Assembly: GCF_000761445.1 (NCBI RefSeq)
Contig: NZ_KN196470.1
Span: forward strand, 1,782,823-1,846,822
Origin: Oleiagrimonas soli
GTDB taxonomy: Bacteria > Pseudomonadota > Gammaproteobacteria > Xanthomonadales > Rhodanobacteraceae
DNA: 64,000 nucleotides
Direction: 5' to 3'
Both the position numbers and the translations under genes were made by a program. This document shows, piece by piece, positions 1-9,725 of the stretch. The notes beneath the pieces are model-generated. The model did not search any database. It saw only the letters and a program-made list of their open reading frames with translations, and was not told the DNA's origin. The stretch's first letter is position 1, and every line of letters begins with the position of its first letter.

Positions 1-653
1 CCAGCGTGATGGGGGCGTGCAAGCGCGTGGCGGAAATTTTCTGCCAGAACTTTTCGCGCAAGTCCCGGCGCACGCATTTCGTCACCGTGCGCTTCGGCAA
101 CGTGCTCGACTCGGCCGGATCGGTCGTGCCGCTGTTCCGCGAGCAGATCGCCAAGGAAGGGCCGGTCACGGTCACGCACCCGGAGATTTCGCGCTACTTC
201 ATGACCATTCCGGAAGCCTGCCAGCTGATCCTGCAGGCCTCGGCGCTGGGGCAGGGCGGCGAAATCTTCGCGCTCGACATGGGCGAGCCGATCCGCATCC
301 GCGATCTGGCCGAGCAGATGATCCGCCTGGCCGGCAAGCAGCCGGGCGTGGACATTCCCATCGTCTTCACCGGACTGCGTCCCGGCGAGAAACTGTTCGA
401 GGAGTTGTTTCACGCGCGCGAGGAATACAGCGCGACCACGCACGCCAAGATCTTCCTGGCGCGTTCGCGCGAGGTCGCGTGGGAGCTGCTCGGCGCGCAG
501 CTGGATCAGCTCGAACAATCCGTGGCGCAGTGCGACGAGACCGCAATGCAGGAACAGATCTCGCGCCTGCTGCCGGAATTCCGCTGGAACGAGTCGCCGT
601 CGTCCGACAACGTCGTGCCGTTGCACCCCACCGAACATGAAGGAGCCGCATGA
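1..653 (+). CDS. Nucleoside-diphosphate-sugar dehydratase/epimerase, CapD-like (3' part)
   Basis: This is the C-terminal part of an extended short-chain dehydrogenase that modifies a nucleotide sugar, probably a UDP-N-acetylglucosamine 4,6-dehydratase of the CapD/WbpM type acting in O-antigen or capsule synthesis. The frame is open from the first bases of the window, so the Rossmann domain and any N-terminal membrane segments lie outside. Family hallmarks visible are [10 protein letters not shown] (the helix after the catalytic Tyr-Lys), [17 protein letters not shown], a [14 protein letters not shown] segment, and [12 protein letters not shown] near the end. The stop overlaps the start of galU by 4 bp (ATGA), so the two are probably translationally coupled in a polysaccharide operon. 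The family assignment is solid; the exact sugar substrate is inferred. Confidence 0.85.
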   Translation, partial: SVMGACKRVAEIFCQNFSRKSRRTHFVTVRFGNVLDSAGSVVPLFREQIAKEGPVTVTHPEISRYFMTIPEACQLILQASALGQGGEIFALDMGEPIRIRDLAEQMIRLAGKQPGVDIPIVFTGLRPGEKLFEELFHAREEYSATTHAKIFLARSREVAWELLGAQLDQLEQSVAQCDETAMQEQISRLLPEFRWNESPSSDNVVPLHPTEHEGAA

Positions 654-1525
654 GCAAGCGTTTGCGCAAAGTCGTCTTTCCCGTCGCCGGTCTGGGTACG
701 CGCTTTCTCCCCGCGACCAAGGTCGTGGCCAAGGAGATGCTGCCGGTGCTGGACCGTCCGCTGATCCAGTACGCCGTCGACGAGGCGGTCGAGGCCGGCG
801 CCGACACGCTGATCTTCGTCACCAACCGCTACAAGCACGCCATCGCCGACTACTTCGACAAGGCCTACGAGCTGGAGGCCAAGCTGGCGGAGAAGGGCAA
901 GGAGACGCTGCTGGCGCAGGTGCGCAGCACGCTGCCTTCGCATGTGCGCGCGATCTTCGTGACGCAGCCGGAAGCGCTCGGTCTGGGTCACGCGGTGCTC
1001 TGCGCCAAGCCGGTCGTCGGCGACGAGCCGTTCGGCGTCATGCTTCCGGACGACCTAATCCTCAACGAAGAAGGCGCGGGCGCGCTCGGACAGATGGCCG
1101 AGGCCGCACTGACGCACGACGCCGGCGTGATCGCGGTGGAGGAAGTGCCGCACGATCAGACGCACAAGTACGGCATCGTCGCGACCGGCGACGAGATCGA
1201 CGCGCATGCGTCGAAGATTCGTCACATGGTCGAGAAACCGAAGCCTGAGGAAGCGCCCAGCAATCTCGGCGTGGTCGGCCGCTACGTGCTGCCCGGCCGC
1301 ATCTTCGCGTTGCTGGAAAAGACCCGGCCCGGCAGCGGCGGCGAGATCCAGCTGACCGACGCTATCGAGGCGCTGTTGCAGGAGCAGAGTGTCCTGGCCT
1401 ACCGGTTCGCGGGACAACGCTTCGACTGCGGCAACAAGCGGGGTCTGGTTCGCGCCACGATGCATCTGGCGCTGCGCGATCCCGAGCTCGCGCCTGCGGT
1501 CCACGAAGCGTTTGCCGCTCGCTGA
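650..1525 (+). CDS. galU: UTP-glucose-1-phosphate uridylyltransferase GalU
   Basis: GalU makes UDP-glucose from UTP and glucose-1-phosphate, the sugar donor for LPS core, exopolysaccharide and trehalose. The 291-residue protein has the normal family length. It opens with the nucleotidyltransferase signature [11 protein letters not shown] at residues 14-24, which binds UTP, followed by [23 protein letters not shown]; later [10 protein letters not shown] and [19 protein letters not shown] match the sugar-phosphate site. The start is fixed by the ATGA overlap with the upstream dehydratase and by a GGAG about 8 bases before it. Both enzymes belong to nucleotide-sugar metabolism, which fits a shared envelope operon. 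Confidence 0.96.
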   Translation: MSKRLRKVVFPVAGLGTRFLPATKVVAKEMLPVLDRPLIQYAVDEAVEAGADTLIFVTNRYKHAIADYFDKAYELEAKLAEKGKETLLAQVRSTLPSHVRAIFVTQPEALGLGHAVLCAKPVVGDEPFGVMLPDDLILNEEGAGALGQMAEAALTHDAGVIAVEEVPHDQTHKYGIVATGDEIDAHASKIRHMVEKPKPEEAPSNLGVVGRYVLPGRIFALLEKTRPGSGGEIQLTDAIEALLQEQSVLAYRFAGQRFDCGNKRGLVRATMHLALRDPELAPAVHEAFAAR

Positions 1526-1585
1526 GCGTTCGTCGCGCGGCGACGCGCCATGCGGTCGAACGGTATCCGCGCGAGGCATGCCGAC

Positions 1586-2878
1586 ATGAGTGAAGACGCA
1601 AGCCTGTCCTACTACCGCGCCACGACGGCGAACGCTCCTCCGCGTGCGCCACTGCGCGGCCGGCGAAGCGCGCGCGTGGTCATCATCGGCGGCGGCTTCG
1701 CTGGACTCAATACGGCGCTGGGCCTGGCCGAACGCGGCGTGCAGGATGTGTGTCTGCTGGAAGCCGAGCGCATCGGCTTCGGCGCCTCCGGTCGCAACGG
1801 CGGCTTCGTGTTCGCCGGTTACTCGCTCGGCGAACGCAGTCTGCTCGACCAGCTCGGCGCCGATGCCGCGAAGACGCTCTTCCTGCGCACGGTCGATGCC
1901 GTGCGGCGCATCCGACGACGCATTTCCGTCTACGACATCGACTGCGACGTCACCGATGCCGGCGTGCTGTGGGCGAACTGGTTCAGCGATCCCGGCGTGC
2001 TGCTGGAGCGTCAACGCCTGCTGGCGAAGCATTTCGATACCGAATGGAGCTGGGTGCCGCAAGCCGTGCTGCGCGAGCAACTGCATACGCGGCGGTACAC
2101 GGATGCCTTGTTCGAGCGCAACGCGCTGCACCTGCACCCGCTCAAGTACGCGCAGGGATTGGCGAAGGCTGCGACGGACAAGGGCGTGAACCTTTTCGAG
2201 CACAGTCGCGCCCAGTCGCTGGTTCGCGACGGATCCGGCTGGATCGTGCGCACGGCGGAGGGAGAAGTGCAGGCCGAGCAGGTCGTGCTGGCCTGCGGGG
2301 GGTATCTGGCCGGTCTGCATGCGCGCGTGGATCGCGCGGTGCTGCCGATCGCGACCTACGTGATGGTGACCGAGCCGCTCGGTGCGCGTCTGCACGAGAC
2401 CATCGCCACGCAGAGCGCCGTGTACGACACGCGCTTCGCCTTCGACTACTACCGCAAGCTGCCGCAGGATCGTCTGCTGTGGGGCGGGCGCATCTCCGTG
2501 CGCAACCGTTCGGCGGAGGCGGTAAAGAAACTGCTGCGTCGGGATCTGACACGCGTCTATCCGCAGCTTGCGCATGCGCGCATCGATTTTGCCTGGTCGG
2601 GCCTGATGAGCTACGCACGACACGAGATGCCGCAGATTGGCGGCGACGGACAGGGGCTGTGGTGGGCGCAGGCCTTCGGCGGTCACGGTCTGGCGCCGAC
2701 CTGCGTGGCCGGCGAACTGCTGGCGGCGGCGATGGCCGGCGACGATCGCGACTGGCAGACGTTCCAGCGCTACGGACTGGTGTCGGCGTGGCGGCCGCTG
2801 GGTTATCTTGCCGCGCAGGGCAGCTACTGGTGGCTGCAGCTGCGCGATGCATGGAAGGACCTGCGGGAGCGACGATGA
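1586..2878 (+). CDS. FAD-dependent oxidoreductase (DAO family, gamma-glutamylputrescine oxidase-like)
   Basis: This is a soluble flavoprotein of the D-amino-acid oxidase fold (430 residues from this start). The ADP-binding motif IIGGGFAG sits at about residues 33-40 and is followed by [15 protein letters not shown], which is characteristic of the OrdL/PuuB group that oxidises gamma-glutamylated polyamines or related secondary amines. A C-terminal [16 protein letters not shown] and [14 protein letters not shown] stretch is also typical. I prefer the ATG at 1586, which has GAGG upstream, over the one 12 codons earlier at 1550. The gene ends in an ATGA overlap with the csaA-like gene. The substrate is not decided by the sequence. 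Putrescine-pathway genes (aguA and aguB) exist 31 kb away, which makes a polyamine role plausible but unproven. Confidence 0.8.
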   Translation: MSEDASLSYYRATTANAPPRAPLRGRRSARVVIIGGGFAGLNTALGLAERGVQDVCLLEAERIGFGASGRNGGFVFAGYSLGERSLLDQLGADAAKTLFLRTVDAVRRIRRRISVYDIDCDVTDAGVLWANWFSDPGVLLERQRLLAKHFDTEWSWVPQAVLREQLHTRRYTDALFERNALHLHPLKYAQGLAKAATDKGVNLFEHSRAQSLVRDGSGWIVRTAEGEVQAEQVVLACGGYLAGLHARVDRAVLPIATYVMVTEPLGARLHETIATQSAVYDTRFAFDYYRKLPQDRLLWGGRISVRNRSAEAVKKLLRRDLTRVYPQLAHARIDFAWSGLMSYARHEMPQIGGDGQGLWWAQAFGGHGLAPTCVAGELLAAAMAGDDRDWQTFQRYGLVSAWRPLGYLAAQGSYWWLQLRDAWKDLRERR

Positions 2879-3222
2879 CCACGAACGACATCGACACCAT
2901 CGAGTGGGTGGATTTCCAGCGCGTGCTGCTGGTGGCCGGTACCGTGACCCGCGTGGAGCCGTTTCCCGAGGCGCGCAAGCCGGCCTATCGCGTGTGGGTC
3001 GATTTCGGACCCTACGGCGAGAAGAAGACCAGCGCCCAGATCACGGCGCTGTACGCGCCGGAAGAACTGGTCGGGCGGCAGATCGTCGGCGTCATCAACT
3101 TTCCGGAAAAGCAGATCGGTCCAGTGCGGTCGCAGTTCCTGCTGACCGGGTTCGAGACCGAGGCCGGCGTTGTCGTCACCACGCTGGAGCGACCGGTGCC
3201 CAACGGCACGCGCATGTCCTGA
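2875..3222 (+). CDS. CsaA-like tRNA-binding domain protein
   Basis: A 115-residue single-domain protein with the OB-fold tRNA-binding domain (EMAP/Trbp111 type) of CsaA proteins, which act as export-related chaperones or tRNA-binding proteins. Diagnostic stretches are IRVG-like [19 protein letters not shown] near residues 16-35, [11 protein letters not shown], and the conserved [12 protein letters not shown] ahead of SQFLLTGF. Length and full-domain coverage match CsaA. It starts within the stop of the amine oxidase (ATGA overlap, ribosome site GGGAG just before), so it is co-translated with that gene. No functional link between the two is evident. Confidence 0.85.
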   Translation: MTTNDIDTIEWVDFQRVLLVAGTVTRVEPFPEARKPAYRVWVDFGPYGEKKTSAQITALYAPEELVGRQIVGVINFPEKQIGPVRSQFLLTGFETEAGVVVTTLERPVPNGTRMS

Positions 3223-3227
3223 GCGTA

Positions 3228-4166
3228 TCAGGCCTCGCGCTGGCGACGGTCCAGCCAGACTTCCAGTCCCTGTGCGTTGAGTTCGATGTCGACGCCGAGC
3301 AGCGTTTGCAACTGTGCGCGGTTGCCGGTCCATCCATGCCGCGCGAGACGACGCGCGTACAGCTCGGCGAAAGCCTCCGTCAGCGCCTGGTGACGGTCGT
3401 CGCGGCCGTCGCAGGCCAGGGCGATCGCGACCATCGCGTCGATCTGCTCGTGCAGGTCGTGCGCCAGTCGGGCGACGTCCTCGATGCGCCCGAAGTGCGT
3501 CGGATACATGACCTGCGGCTGCAACGCGAGCAGACGCGCGATGGAGGCATGCAGCGCTTCCGGATCGAACTGGACCGGCGAGGTCGTTGGCAGGATGAAC
3601 GGGCCGGCTTCGGTGTCGAAATCGCGGTACGAAAGCCCGAAGGTGTCGCCGGTGAAGCAACTGCGGCTGTGCGGATCCCACACGGCGTTGTGGTGCCGTG
3701 CGTGTCCGGGCGTGTCCAGACACATTAGCGGGCGGCCCGCGAACTCCACCACATAGCCATCCTCGGCTTCGATCACACGCTCGGACGGCACGGGCCGCAA
3801 TCGTCCGTAGTCGCGTTCCATCACGGCTTCGCCGTAGACCGCACTGGCGCCGGCCCACAGCTTGCTCGGATCGATCATGTGCCGTGCGCCGCGAGGGTGC
3901 ACCACCAGCTTCGCCTGCGGCAATCGGGCCATCAGTTCGCCCGCGCCGCCGGCATGGTCCAGATGCACGTGCGTGAGGATCAGGAAGTCGACCTGCTCCG
4001 GTTCCAGCTGCGCATGTTTCAGCGCGTCGAGCATGCGCGGCACCGAGTGGTTGGTGCCGCAGTCGATGAACGCGCCGCGGCCGTTCTCGACCAGCAGGTA
4101 GGCGGCGTCGAAACGGGGTCGATGGAAGCCGGTGTCGATGGTGTGGATGCCGTGCTCGGGTTGCAT
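3228..4166 (-). CDS. MBL-fold metallo-hydrolase
   Basis: A 312-residue hydrolase of the metallo-beta-lactamase fold. The first metal site is complete: THVHLDHAGG gives His66, His68, Asp70 and His71, and further ligands are likely in LDTPGHARHH and in the C-terminal YPTHFG. The N-terminal motif MQPEHGIHTIDTGFHRP and the DCGTNHSVP loop resemble glyoxalase-II-like or flavodoxin-independent MBL hydrolases found widely in proteobacteria. There is no signal peptide, so it is cytoplasmic. It converges with the csaA-like gene, leaving only 5 bp between the stop codons. The substrate cannot be read from the sequence. Confidence 0.82.
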   Translation of the reverse strand: MQPEHGIHTIDTGFHRPRFDAAYLLVENGRGAFIDCGTNHSVPRMLDALKHAQLEPEQVDFLILTHVHLDHAGGAGELMARLPQAKLVVHPRGARHMIDPSKLWAGASAVYGEAVMERDYGRLRPVPSERVIEAEDGYVVEFAGRPLMCLDTPGHARHHNAVWDPHSRSCFTGDTFGLSYRDFDTEAGPFILPTTSPVQFDPEALHASIARLLALQPQVMYPTHFGRIEDVARLAHDLHEQIDAMVAIALACDGRDDRHQALTEAFAELYARRLARHGWTGNRAQLQTLLGVDIELNAQGLEVWLDRRQREA

Positions 4167-4322
4167 GACGCGAAGGTTCCGATGGATAGGGACGACGACT
4201 ACGGTAGCGCATCGCGCGGCGGGACTTCAGCGGATGCACGGGTTCATCGTCGACCTCGCTTGCTGTTACCGTGGCGCGATCGCCTCTGCGCACGCGGCGC
4301 GTTACGCCAACAAGGAACACCC

Positions 4323-4982
4323 ATGATTACGGTGCATCATCTGGACACCTCGCGCTCTCTGCGCATCGTCTGGCTGCTCGAAGAGCTCGGCGTCGACTAT
4401 GCCGTGCAGCGCTATGCGCGCACGGCCTCCGGACTTGCGCCAGCCGCGCTGCGCCAGGTGCACCCGCTGGGCAAGGCGCCGGTGATCACGGACGGCGCGT
4501 TCACCCTCGCCGAGTCCGGTGCGATCATCGACTACCTGCTGCAAGGCGAGGGCAGCCAAGCCTTGATACCGCCGGCGGGGACGCCGCCACATCGCGACTA
4601 CACCTACTGGATGCACTACGCGGAAGGGTCGCTGATGCCGTACCTGGTCATGGGCCTGGTGTTCGACCGCATCGATCGCGCCCCGTGGCCGGTGCGGCCG
4701 CTGGCGCGCGCGATTTCAGGCCGTGTCCGGCGCGGCTATCTGCAGCCGAGCCTGGAGAACAACGTGCGGTGGGTGGAGCAGACGCTGACGGCGGGGGAGT
4801 GGTTCGCGGGTGACGCTTTCACGGCGGCCGACATCCAGATGAGTACTCCGCTGCAGGCCTTGGCCATGCGCAAGGACATCGATCTGGCCATGCCGGGGAT
4901 CGAGCATTTCCTGCAGCGCATCCAGGCACGCCCCGCCTACCGCCGCGCCCTGGCGCGCATCGAGGCGGAAACGCCGGTCTGA
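4323..4982 (+). CDS. Glutathione S-transferase
   Basis: A 219-residue two-domain glutathione S-transferase. The N-terminal thioredoxin-like domain (about residues 1-80) carries TSRSLRIVWLLEELG, with the activating Ser early in the helix, then HPLGKAPVI and the glutathione-binding LAESGAIIDYL. The all-alpha C-terminal domain has the folding motif WFAGDAFTAADIQMS. It conjugates or reduces electrophiles with glutathione in the cytoplasm. The start at 4323 is preceded by AAGGA at about 7 bases. It is transcribed away from the MBL hydrolase, with a 156 bp divergent region between them. Confidence 0.9.
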   Translation: MITVHHLDTSRSLRIVWLLEELGVDYAVQRYARTASGLAPAALRQVHPLGKAPVITDGAFTLAESGAIIDYLLQGEGSQALIPPAGTPPHRDYTYWMHYAEGSLMPYLVMGLVFDRIDRAPWPVRPLARAISGRVRRGYLQPSLENNVRWVEQTLTAGEWFAGDAFTAADIQMSTPLQALAMRKDIDLAMPGIEHFLQRIQARPAYRRALARIEAETPV

Positions 4983-5121
4983 AGCGCACGCGCCGCAACA
5001 CATGCGGCATCGCCGGATGCATGTCGCCGCGTATCGGATGCGTGCAGCGCACAAAAGGTTGGCATGACCTCTGCCAGTCGGCGGCACGGCACGGGCACCC
5101 TAGACTTCGCACATCCCCTCG

Positions 5122-7398
5122 ATGGTTGTGCCCGGTATGCCTATGAATCGACATCCCGTCCGGCGTGCATGTGCGCGCATGCTGTTGCTGCTTGCGCTGA
5201 GCCTTGCAGCGTTCTCCGCCTGCGCGCAGGTGACTATCGACGGCCACATCACGCCGGGCGAATGGGCGGGTGCGCGTCACATCACGGATTTCCGCGATGT
5301 GCAGCCGCTCAGCGGCAAGCCCGGTTCGCTGCCCACCGAAGCCTGGGTGATGTCGACGCCGAAGGGCCTGGCCGTGGCCTTTCGCCTCGCCCAGCCGGCA
5401 GGCGTGACGCGCACGCACCAGCGCACGCGTCGCGACGAGGAGGCGCTGGTCGATCGCGTCAACGTCATGGTCGATTTCGACGGCGACGGCCGTACCGGCT
5501 ACGACTTCACCGTGGCGCTTTCGGGCAGCGTGATCGACGAAGTCATCACCAACGAGTCCAGCTTCAACAAGGACTGGGATGGCGACTGGAAGCATGCGGT
5601 CAGCGAGGATGCGCAGGGCTGGAGCGTGGAAATACTGATCCCGTGGTACATCGCGCCGATGCGCCGCGCGCATGGCGGCAAGCGCACCATCGGCTTGTAT
5701 CTCGATCGTGTGGTCGGTTCGACCGGCGAACGCATGGCTTGGCCGACGGCAAGCTTCATGCGGGCGCGTTTTCTGTCCGATTTCCGCAAGGTGACGTTGC
5801 CGTCCTACACCCAGTCGTTGCTGGCGGTGACGCCATACGTGTCGGCGGTGCACGATCAGGTCCACGGTGGCAGCAGCTTCAAGACCGGTGCGGACCTGTT
5901 CTGGAAACCGAACGGACAGACTCAGCTGACGGCCACGGTGAACCCGGATTTCGGCCAGGTGGAAAGCGACGATCTGGTGGTCAATTTCGGCGCCGAGGAA
6001 ACCTTCTTCAGCGACAAGCGTCCGTTCTTCACCGAGAACCAGGGCATCTTCGACTTCGGTCTGCTGATCGACAACAGTCAGCTGATCTACACGCGCCGCG
6101 TGGGCGGTCCGGCCGACGACGGCAGCGGTCCGGCCGACATCACCGGTGCGTTGAAGCTCAACGGCAGCATCGGCGATACCAACTACGGCGTGCTGTCGGC
6201 GCAGGAGAGCGGCGCCGCCGGTCGCACCTTCGATGCCGTACGCGTGAGCCATCATTTCCAGACGCAGACACTCGGTGCGCTGCTGACGCGGGTCGACCAT
6301 CCGTTCCTCGACCGCGACGCCACCGTGCTCGGCATCGACCACATCTGGCAGCCGAACGCGAAGCTCACGGTGACCAGCAACGTCGTCGGCGACACCATCC
6401 AGCAGCGTGGCACGACCCTGCACGGCAGTGGTGGAAGCACCATCATCCAGTACGAGATGAATCCGCGATGGACCCAGCAATGGATCGCGATGCATTTCGG
6501 AAAAACATTGGATATCAATGATTTTGGATATCTTCCGCGAAACAACCTGAATTACGTCCACTGGGAAGTCCGACGCCGTTTCACCGACTTGCCGGCGGAT
6601 TCCACGTATGCCTCGCACGAATGGCGCTGGCGCATCATCGGCATGAACAACGACCAGGGGCTGACGCTACAGCGGCAATTCCGTGTCATCAGCCGCAACG
6701 AGCGGCGCGACGGCGGCACCGACTACCTGCAGCTCAACCTCGATGCCTCCGGGCACGACGATCTGCTCACGCGCGGCAACCATGCGCTGCGCACGCATGC
6801 CAACGCGACGCTGTTCGCCGAGCGCACGCTGCCGCGCCGCGGCGCCTGGGGTTGGGACCTTTCGGCCAACGTCAGTGGCAACGACCTCACCGGACTCAAA
6901 CGCATCGGCTATGAGATCGAGGTGCTGCCGACCTACTACTTCAGCGATGCGCTGAGTTTCACGCCCGGCGTGTCCTACACCTACCAGCCGAACTGGCTGA
7001 TCTGGCAGCGCGACAATCTCGTCGGCAGCTTCGACGGCCGCACCCTGGAGCTGGATGCGGCGCTGAACTGGAATCTGAGCGAACGGCAGGAACTGCGTGT
7101 GCGCCTGCAGGCGCTCGGCCTCAATGCGCGCATGCGGCAAGCGTATCAGGTCGGCGCGGACATGCGCGCGCATCCGGATGCGACGCCGATCGACGACTTC
7201 AGCTTGCGCAATCTCGGGTTCCAGATCCGCTATCGCTACCAGCTGGCGCCGCTGTCGAATCTGTACATCGTCTACGGTCGCGGCGGCTACGCGCTCGAAC
7301 CGCTGCTGACCTCGACCGGCACGCAGTTCCGCCAGAGCTTCAACCTGCGCGACAGCGAGCAGTTTCTGGTGAAGGTGGCCTACCGCTTCGAGCTGTGA
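5122..7398 (+). CDS. DUF5916 outer-membrane protein with N-terminal CBM9-like domain
   Basis: A 758-residue exported protein. An N-terminal signal peptide (hydrophobic stretch around residues 18-35 ending SACAQ) is followed by a carbohydrate-binding family 9-like beta-sandwich: VTIDGHITPGEW, then VMVDFDGDGRTGYDFTVALSG and later EILIPWY. The rest is the DUF5916 region, with VNPDFGQVESD and FFSDKRPFFTENQGIF. It ends in alternating beta strands finishing with a terminal aromatic-rich strand and a C-terminal FEL, as expected of an outer-membrane barrel. Family members are common in Xanthomonadales and often sit near peptidases, but no activity is established. Start codons at 5122, 5137 and 5143 are all possible; none has a clear ribosome site. 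Confidence 0.8.
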   Translation: MVVPGMPMNRHPVRRACARMLLLLALSLAAFSACAQVTIDGHITPGEWAGARHITDFRDVQPLSGKPGSLPTEAWVMSTPKGLAVAFRLAQPAGVTRTHQRTRRDEEALVDRVNVMVDFDGDGRTGYDFTVALSGSVIDEVITNESSFNKDWDGDWKHAVSEDAQGWSVEILIPWYIAPMRRAHGGKRTIGLYLDRVVGSTGERMAWPTASFMRARFLSDFRKVTLPSYTQSLLAVTPYVSAVHDQVHGGSSFKTGADLFWKPNGQTQLTATVNPDFGQVESDDLVVNFGAEETFFSDKRPFFTENQGIFDFGLLIDNSQLIYTRRVGGPADDGSGPADITGALKLNGSIGDTNYGVLSAQESGAAGRTFDAVRVSHHFQTQTLGALLTRVDHPFLDRDATVLGIDHIWQPNAKLTVTSNVVGDTIQQRGTTLHGSGGSTIIQYEMNPRWTQQWIAMHFGKTLDINDFGYLPRNNLNYVHWEVRRRFTDLPADSTYASHEWRWRIIGMNNDQGLTLQRQFRVISRNERRDGGTDYLQLNLDASGHDDLLTRGNHALRTHANATLFAERTLPRRGAWGWDLSANVSGNDLTGLKRIGYEIEVLPTYYFSDALSFTPGVSYTYQPNWLIWQRDNLVGSFDGRTLELDAALNWNLSERQELRVRLQALGLNARMRQAYQVGADMRAHPDATPIDDFSLRNLGFQIRYRYQLAPLSNLYIVYGRGGYALEPLLTSTGTQFRQSFNLRDSEQFLVKVAYRFEL

Positions 7399-7435
7399 GG
7401 TCAGCCTGGATGCGGCATGCGCGTACAATGCGCGC

Positions 7436-8062
7436 ATGCCGATCGAAGACGACCCGCGCCCGCTGGCGCCGGAAAAGCCATTGCCTTCCGATTGCTGCGG
7501 CAGCGGTTGCGAACCCTGCATCCTCGACGCCTACGAGGATGAACTCGAACACCATCATCTGGCGCTGGAAGCGTGGTTTCTGCGTCATCCGCCAGGCGCG
7601 TCCGACACGGATCGGTCTGCCTTGCACCCGCGACTGGTGCTGGACACCAACGTGCTGCTCGATCTCTACGTGTTCCGCGATCCGAACTGGAAGCCGCTGC
7701 TGGAACTGATCGAGAGCGGGCGGTGCGATGCGGTCACCAGCCCGGCTTGCCGCGACGAATTCCTGCATGTGCTGCAGTATCCGCTGTTCGAGCTGCGGCC
7801 GGCGCAGCGCGTGTGCGCCATCGAGGCGTTCGATGCGGTGCATCGCTGCATCGAGGTGCCGGAGGATGAAGCGCAGACGCTGCCGCGCTGCAAGGACCCC
7901 GACGATCAGAAGTTTCTGCAACTGGCGCTGGCGGCCGATGCAGATGTCCTGCTGAGCAAGGACAAGGCGCTTCTGAAACTGGCGCGCCGCCTGCGCAAGC
8001 TCGGGCTTTTCGAGGTCTGCCCGCCGAAGGCGTGGCTGGACGAACACGCGCCGGCCGCCTGA
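7436..8062 (+). CDS. Oxidoreductase-like Cys motif fused to a PIN-domain nuclease
   Basis: A 208-residue protein with two parts. Residues 12-45 carry PEKPLPSDCCGSGCEPC followed by an acidic-aromatic helix, the pattern of the small 'oxidoreductase-like' N-terminal domain. Residues 62-205 are a COG1569-type PIN domain: LVLDTNVLLDLYVF supplies the first catalytic Asp, SPACRDEFLHVL a Glu, and DPDDQKFLQLALAADADVLLSKD the distal acidic pair. PIN domains are Mg-dependent RNases, often toxins of toxin-antitoxin pairs, but no antitoxin-like gene is adjacent, so this looks like a stand-alone enzyme. The four-Cys head could bind metal or sense redox; that is inference. It lies 37 bp after the DUF5916 gene and converges on the S10 peptidase. 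Confidence 0.75.
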   Translation: MPIEDDPRPLAPEKPLPSDCCGSGCEPCILDAYEDELEHHHLALEAWFLRHPPGASDTDRSALHPRLVLDTNVLLDLYVFRDPNWKPLLELIESGRCDAVTSPACRDEFLHVLQYPLFELRPAQRVCAIEAFDAVHRCIEVPEDEAQTLPRCKDPDDQKFLQLALAADADVLLSKDKALLKLARRLRKLGLFEVCPPKAWLDEHAPAA

Positions 8063-8087
8063 AGCGACCGGCGCGGGATGCGGGCGC

Positions 8088-9575
8088 TCAGTGCGCCTGG
8101 AACAGCGCCATGACGTCCTTGCGGAACGCCTTCTGGCTGTCGGGGCGGGTGTAGAACATGTGACCGCCCGGGTATTCGCGCACCTGCACGCGCGAGGCGT
8201 CGCCCATCTTCGGCATCTGGTCGACGACCAGGATCGACCCCATGAACGGGCAGGACAGGTCGTTCCAGCCATGCGCGATCAGCACGCGCAGCTTGCCGTC
8301 GTTGGCCACCGCTTCGCGCAGTTGCTTGACCGAACCGCTGTCGGCATCGTCGTCCTCGTGCCACAGGCTGTTCACCTTGTAGCTCAGTGCGTAGTAACGG
8401 CCGTCGTACTTCCAGCCCACCGTGCGCGTGATGAAGTTGACCATGGCTTCGGTCGTCGGCGCGATGATGGCGTTGAGCATCGGATCGTTGCTCTTCTGGC
8501 GCGGCGCGTAGGGGAACGGATCCCAGCCGGTGAGGTTGGAATCGTAGACGCTGCCGAGCTTGCCCTGGCTGCGATGCACCTCGCGCAGGTAGGCGCCGGT
8601 GTCGAGACGGCCGCCGGATTGCTTGACGAAGGTCGGGTCCAGACCGGTCATCTCGGTGACGCGCTGAATCATCCGGTCGCGCTCGGCCGGGTTGCTGTTG
8701 CCCAGCATCAGCGCATGCGCGTATTCGCCACGGGTGTAATCGATGACCTTCTGCATCGCCTGCGGCGTCAGCTTGCCCTCGCGCTCCAGATGCGCGGCGG
8801 TGATCGACGGCAGCGTCAGCATCCACGGCAGCGGCGAAACCTCGCCATTCTTGTAGCTGTTCGGGTCCAGATACGGCGACACCAGCACCACGCCGTTCAT
8901 CGCCACGCCGAGCTGGGTCTGCAGGTACTCGGTGATGCGCGGACCGCGGAAGCCGCCGTAGCTCTCGCCGACCAGGTATTTGCGCGAGGTCATGCGGCCG
9001 TTCTTGATCAGCCAGTCGTAGACGATGCGCGACAGGTAGTGGATGTCGGCGTCGGTGCTGTAGAAATCCTTGACCGTCTGCTTCTGCGGCTCCAGCGAGC
9101 GGCTGAAGCCGGTGCCGACCGGGTCGATGAACACCAGGTCGGTGAAGTCCAGCCAGGTGCCCGGGTTGTCGTGCAGCGTCGGACGGTCGGACGGGTTGTC
9201 GCCCTCGTCGCCGAAGCGGATCTTCTTCGGGCCGATGGCGCCGAAGTTCAGGTACACGGAGGATGCGCCGGGACCGCCATTGAAGGCGAACGTGACCGGC
9301 CGGTCGCCGCCGGGCACCGTATAGGCGGTGTACATGACCTCGGCGATTTTCTTGCCCTGATCGTTGCGCACCGGCAGGGAACCGACGGTGACGTTGTATT
9401 TGATCGTCTTGCCGGCCACATGCGTGACCTGCGTGGTGTGCGCATCGGCGGGGAAGGGCGGCAGGTGCATGCCGTCGCCGTCCTTCTTCGACGGCGGGGC
9501 CGCCAGCGCCGGCACGGCCAGGAAGACTGCCAGCGCCATGCCGAGCAGCATGGACACGGAACCATGTCTACGCAT
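8088..9575 (-). CDS. Secreted serine carboxypeptidase, family S10
   Basis: A 495-residue alpha/beta-hydrolase of peptidase family S10, which removes C-terminal residues from peptides, usually at acid pH. A signal peptide (residues 1-25, ending VPALAA) implies periplasmic or extracellular location. The catalytic triad can be placed: Ser205 in GESYGG, Asp439 in HGWNDLSCP and His472 in YPGGHMF; the oxyanion-binding NGGPGASS is at about residues 99-106. The start at 9575 is supported by GAGGAAT about 7 bases upstream. Bacterial S10 enzymes are common in Xanthomonadales. It stands alone on its strand, facing the PIN gene across 25 bp. Confidence 0.92.
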   Translation of the reverse strand: MRRHGSVSMLLGMALAVFLAVPALAAPPSKKDGDGMHLPPFPADAHTTQVTHVAGKTIKYNVTVGSLPVRNDQGKKIAEVMYTAYTVPGGDRPVTFAFNGGPGASSVYLNFGAIGPKKIRFGDEGDNPSDRPTLHDNPGTWLDFTDLVFIDPVGTGFSRSLEPQKQTVKDFYSTDADIHYLSRIVYDWLIKNGRMTSRKYLVGESYGGFRGPRITEYLQTQLGVAMNGVVLVSPYLDPNSYKNGEVSPLPWMLTLPSITAAHLEREGKLTPQAMQKVIDYTRGEYAHALMLGNSNPAERDRMIQRVTEMTGLDPTFVKQSGGRLDTGAYLREVHRSQGKLGSVYDSNLTGWDPFPYAPRQKSNDPMLNAIIAPTTEAMVNFITRTVGWKYDGRYYALSYKVNSLWHEDDDADSGSVKQLREAVANDGKLRVLIAHGWNDLSCPFMGSILVVDQMPKMGDASRVQVREYPGGHMFYTRPDSQKAFRKDVMALFQAH

Positions 9576-9725
9576 GGGGATTCCTCGTGGTGGGTCAAAC
9601 GGTAAACTTACTGCAGGCGGGCGATTCGGGCATCTGTCGAAAGTCCTGTCGAGCGCACGGAAGCGTGCATCGCGTATCGGTATCTTCGATGTCGTCCTTT
9701 TCCGTCGTCATGCGTTCTCAGGTTT

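Noticed and set aside
8091-9605. A 504-codon frame opposite the S10 peptidase
   Set aside because: The opposite strand has a signal peptide and a full Ser-Asp-His triad; this frame has no recognisable content.
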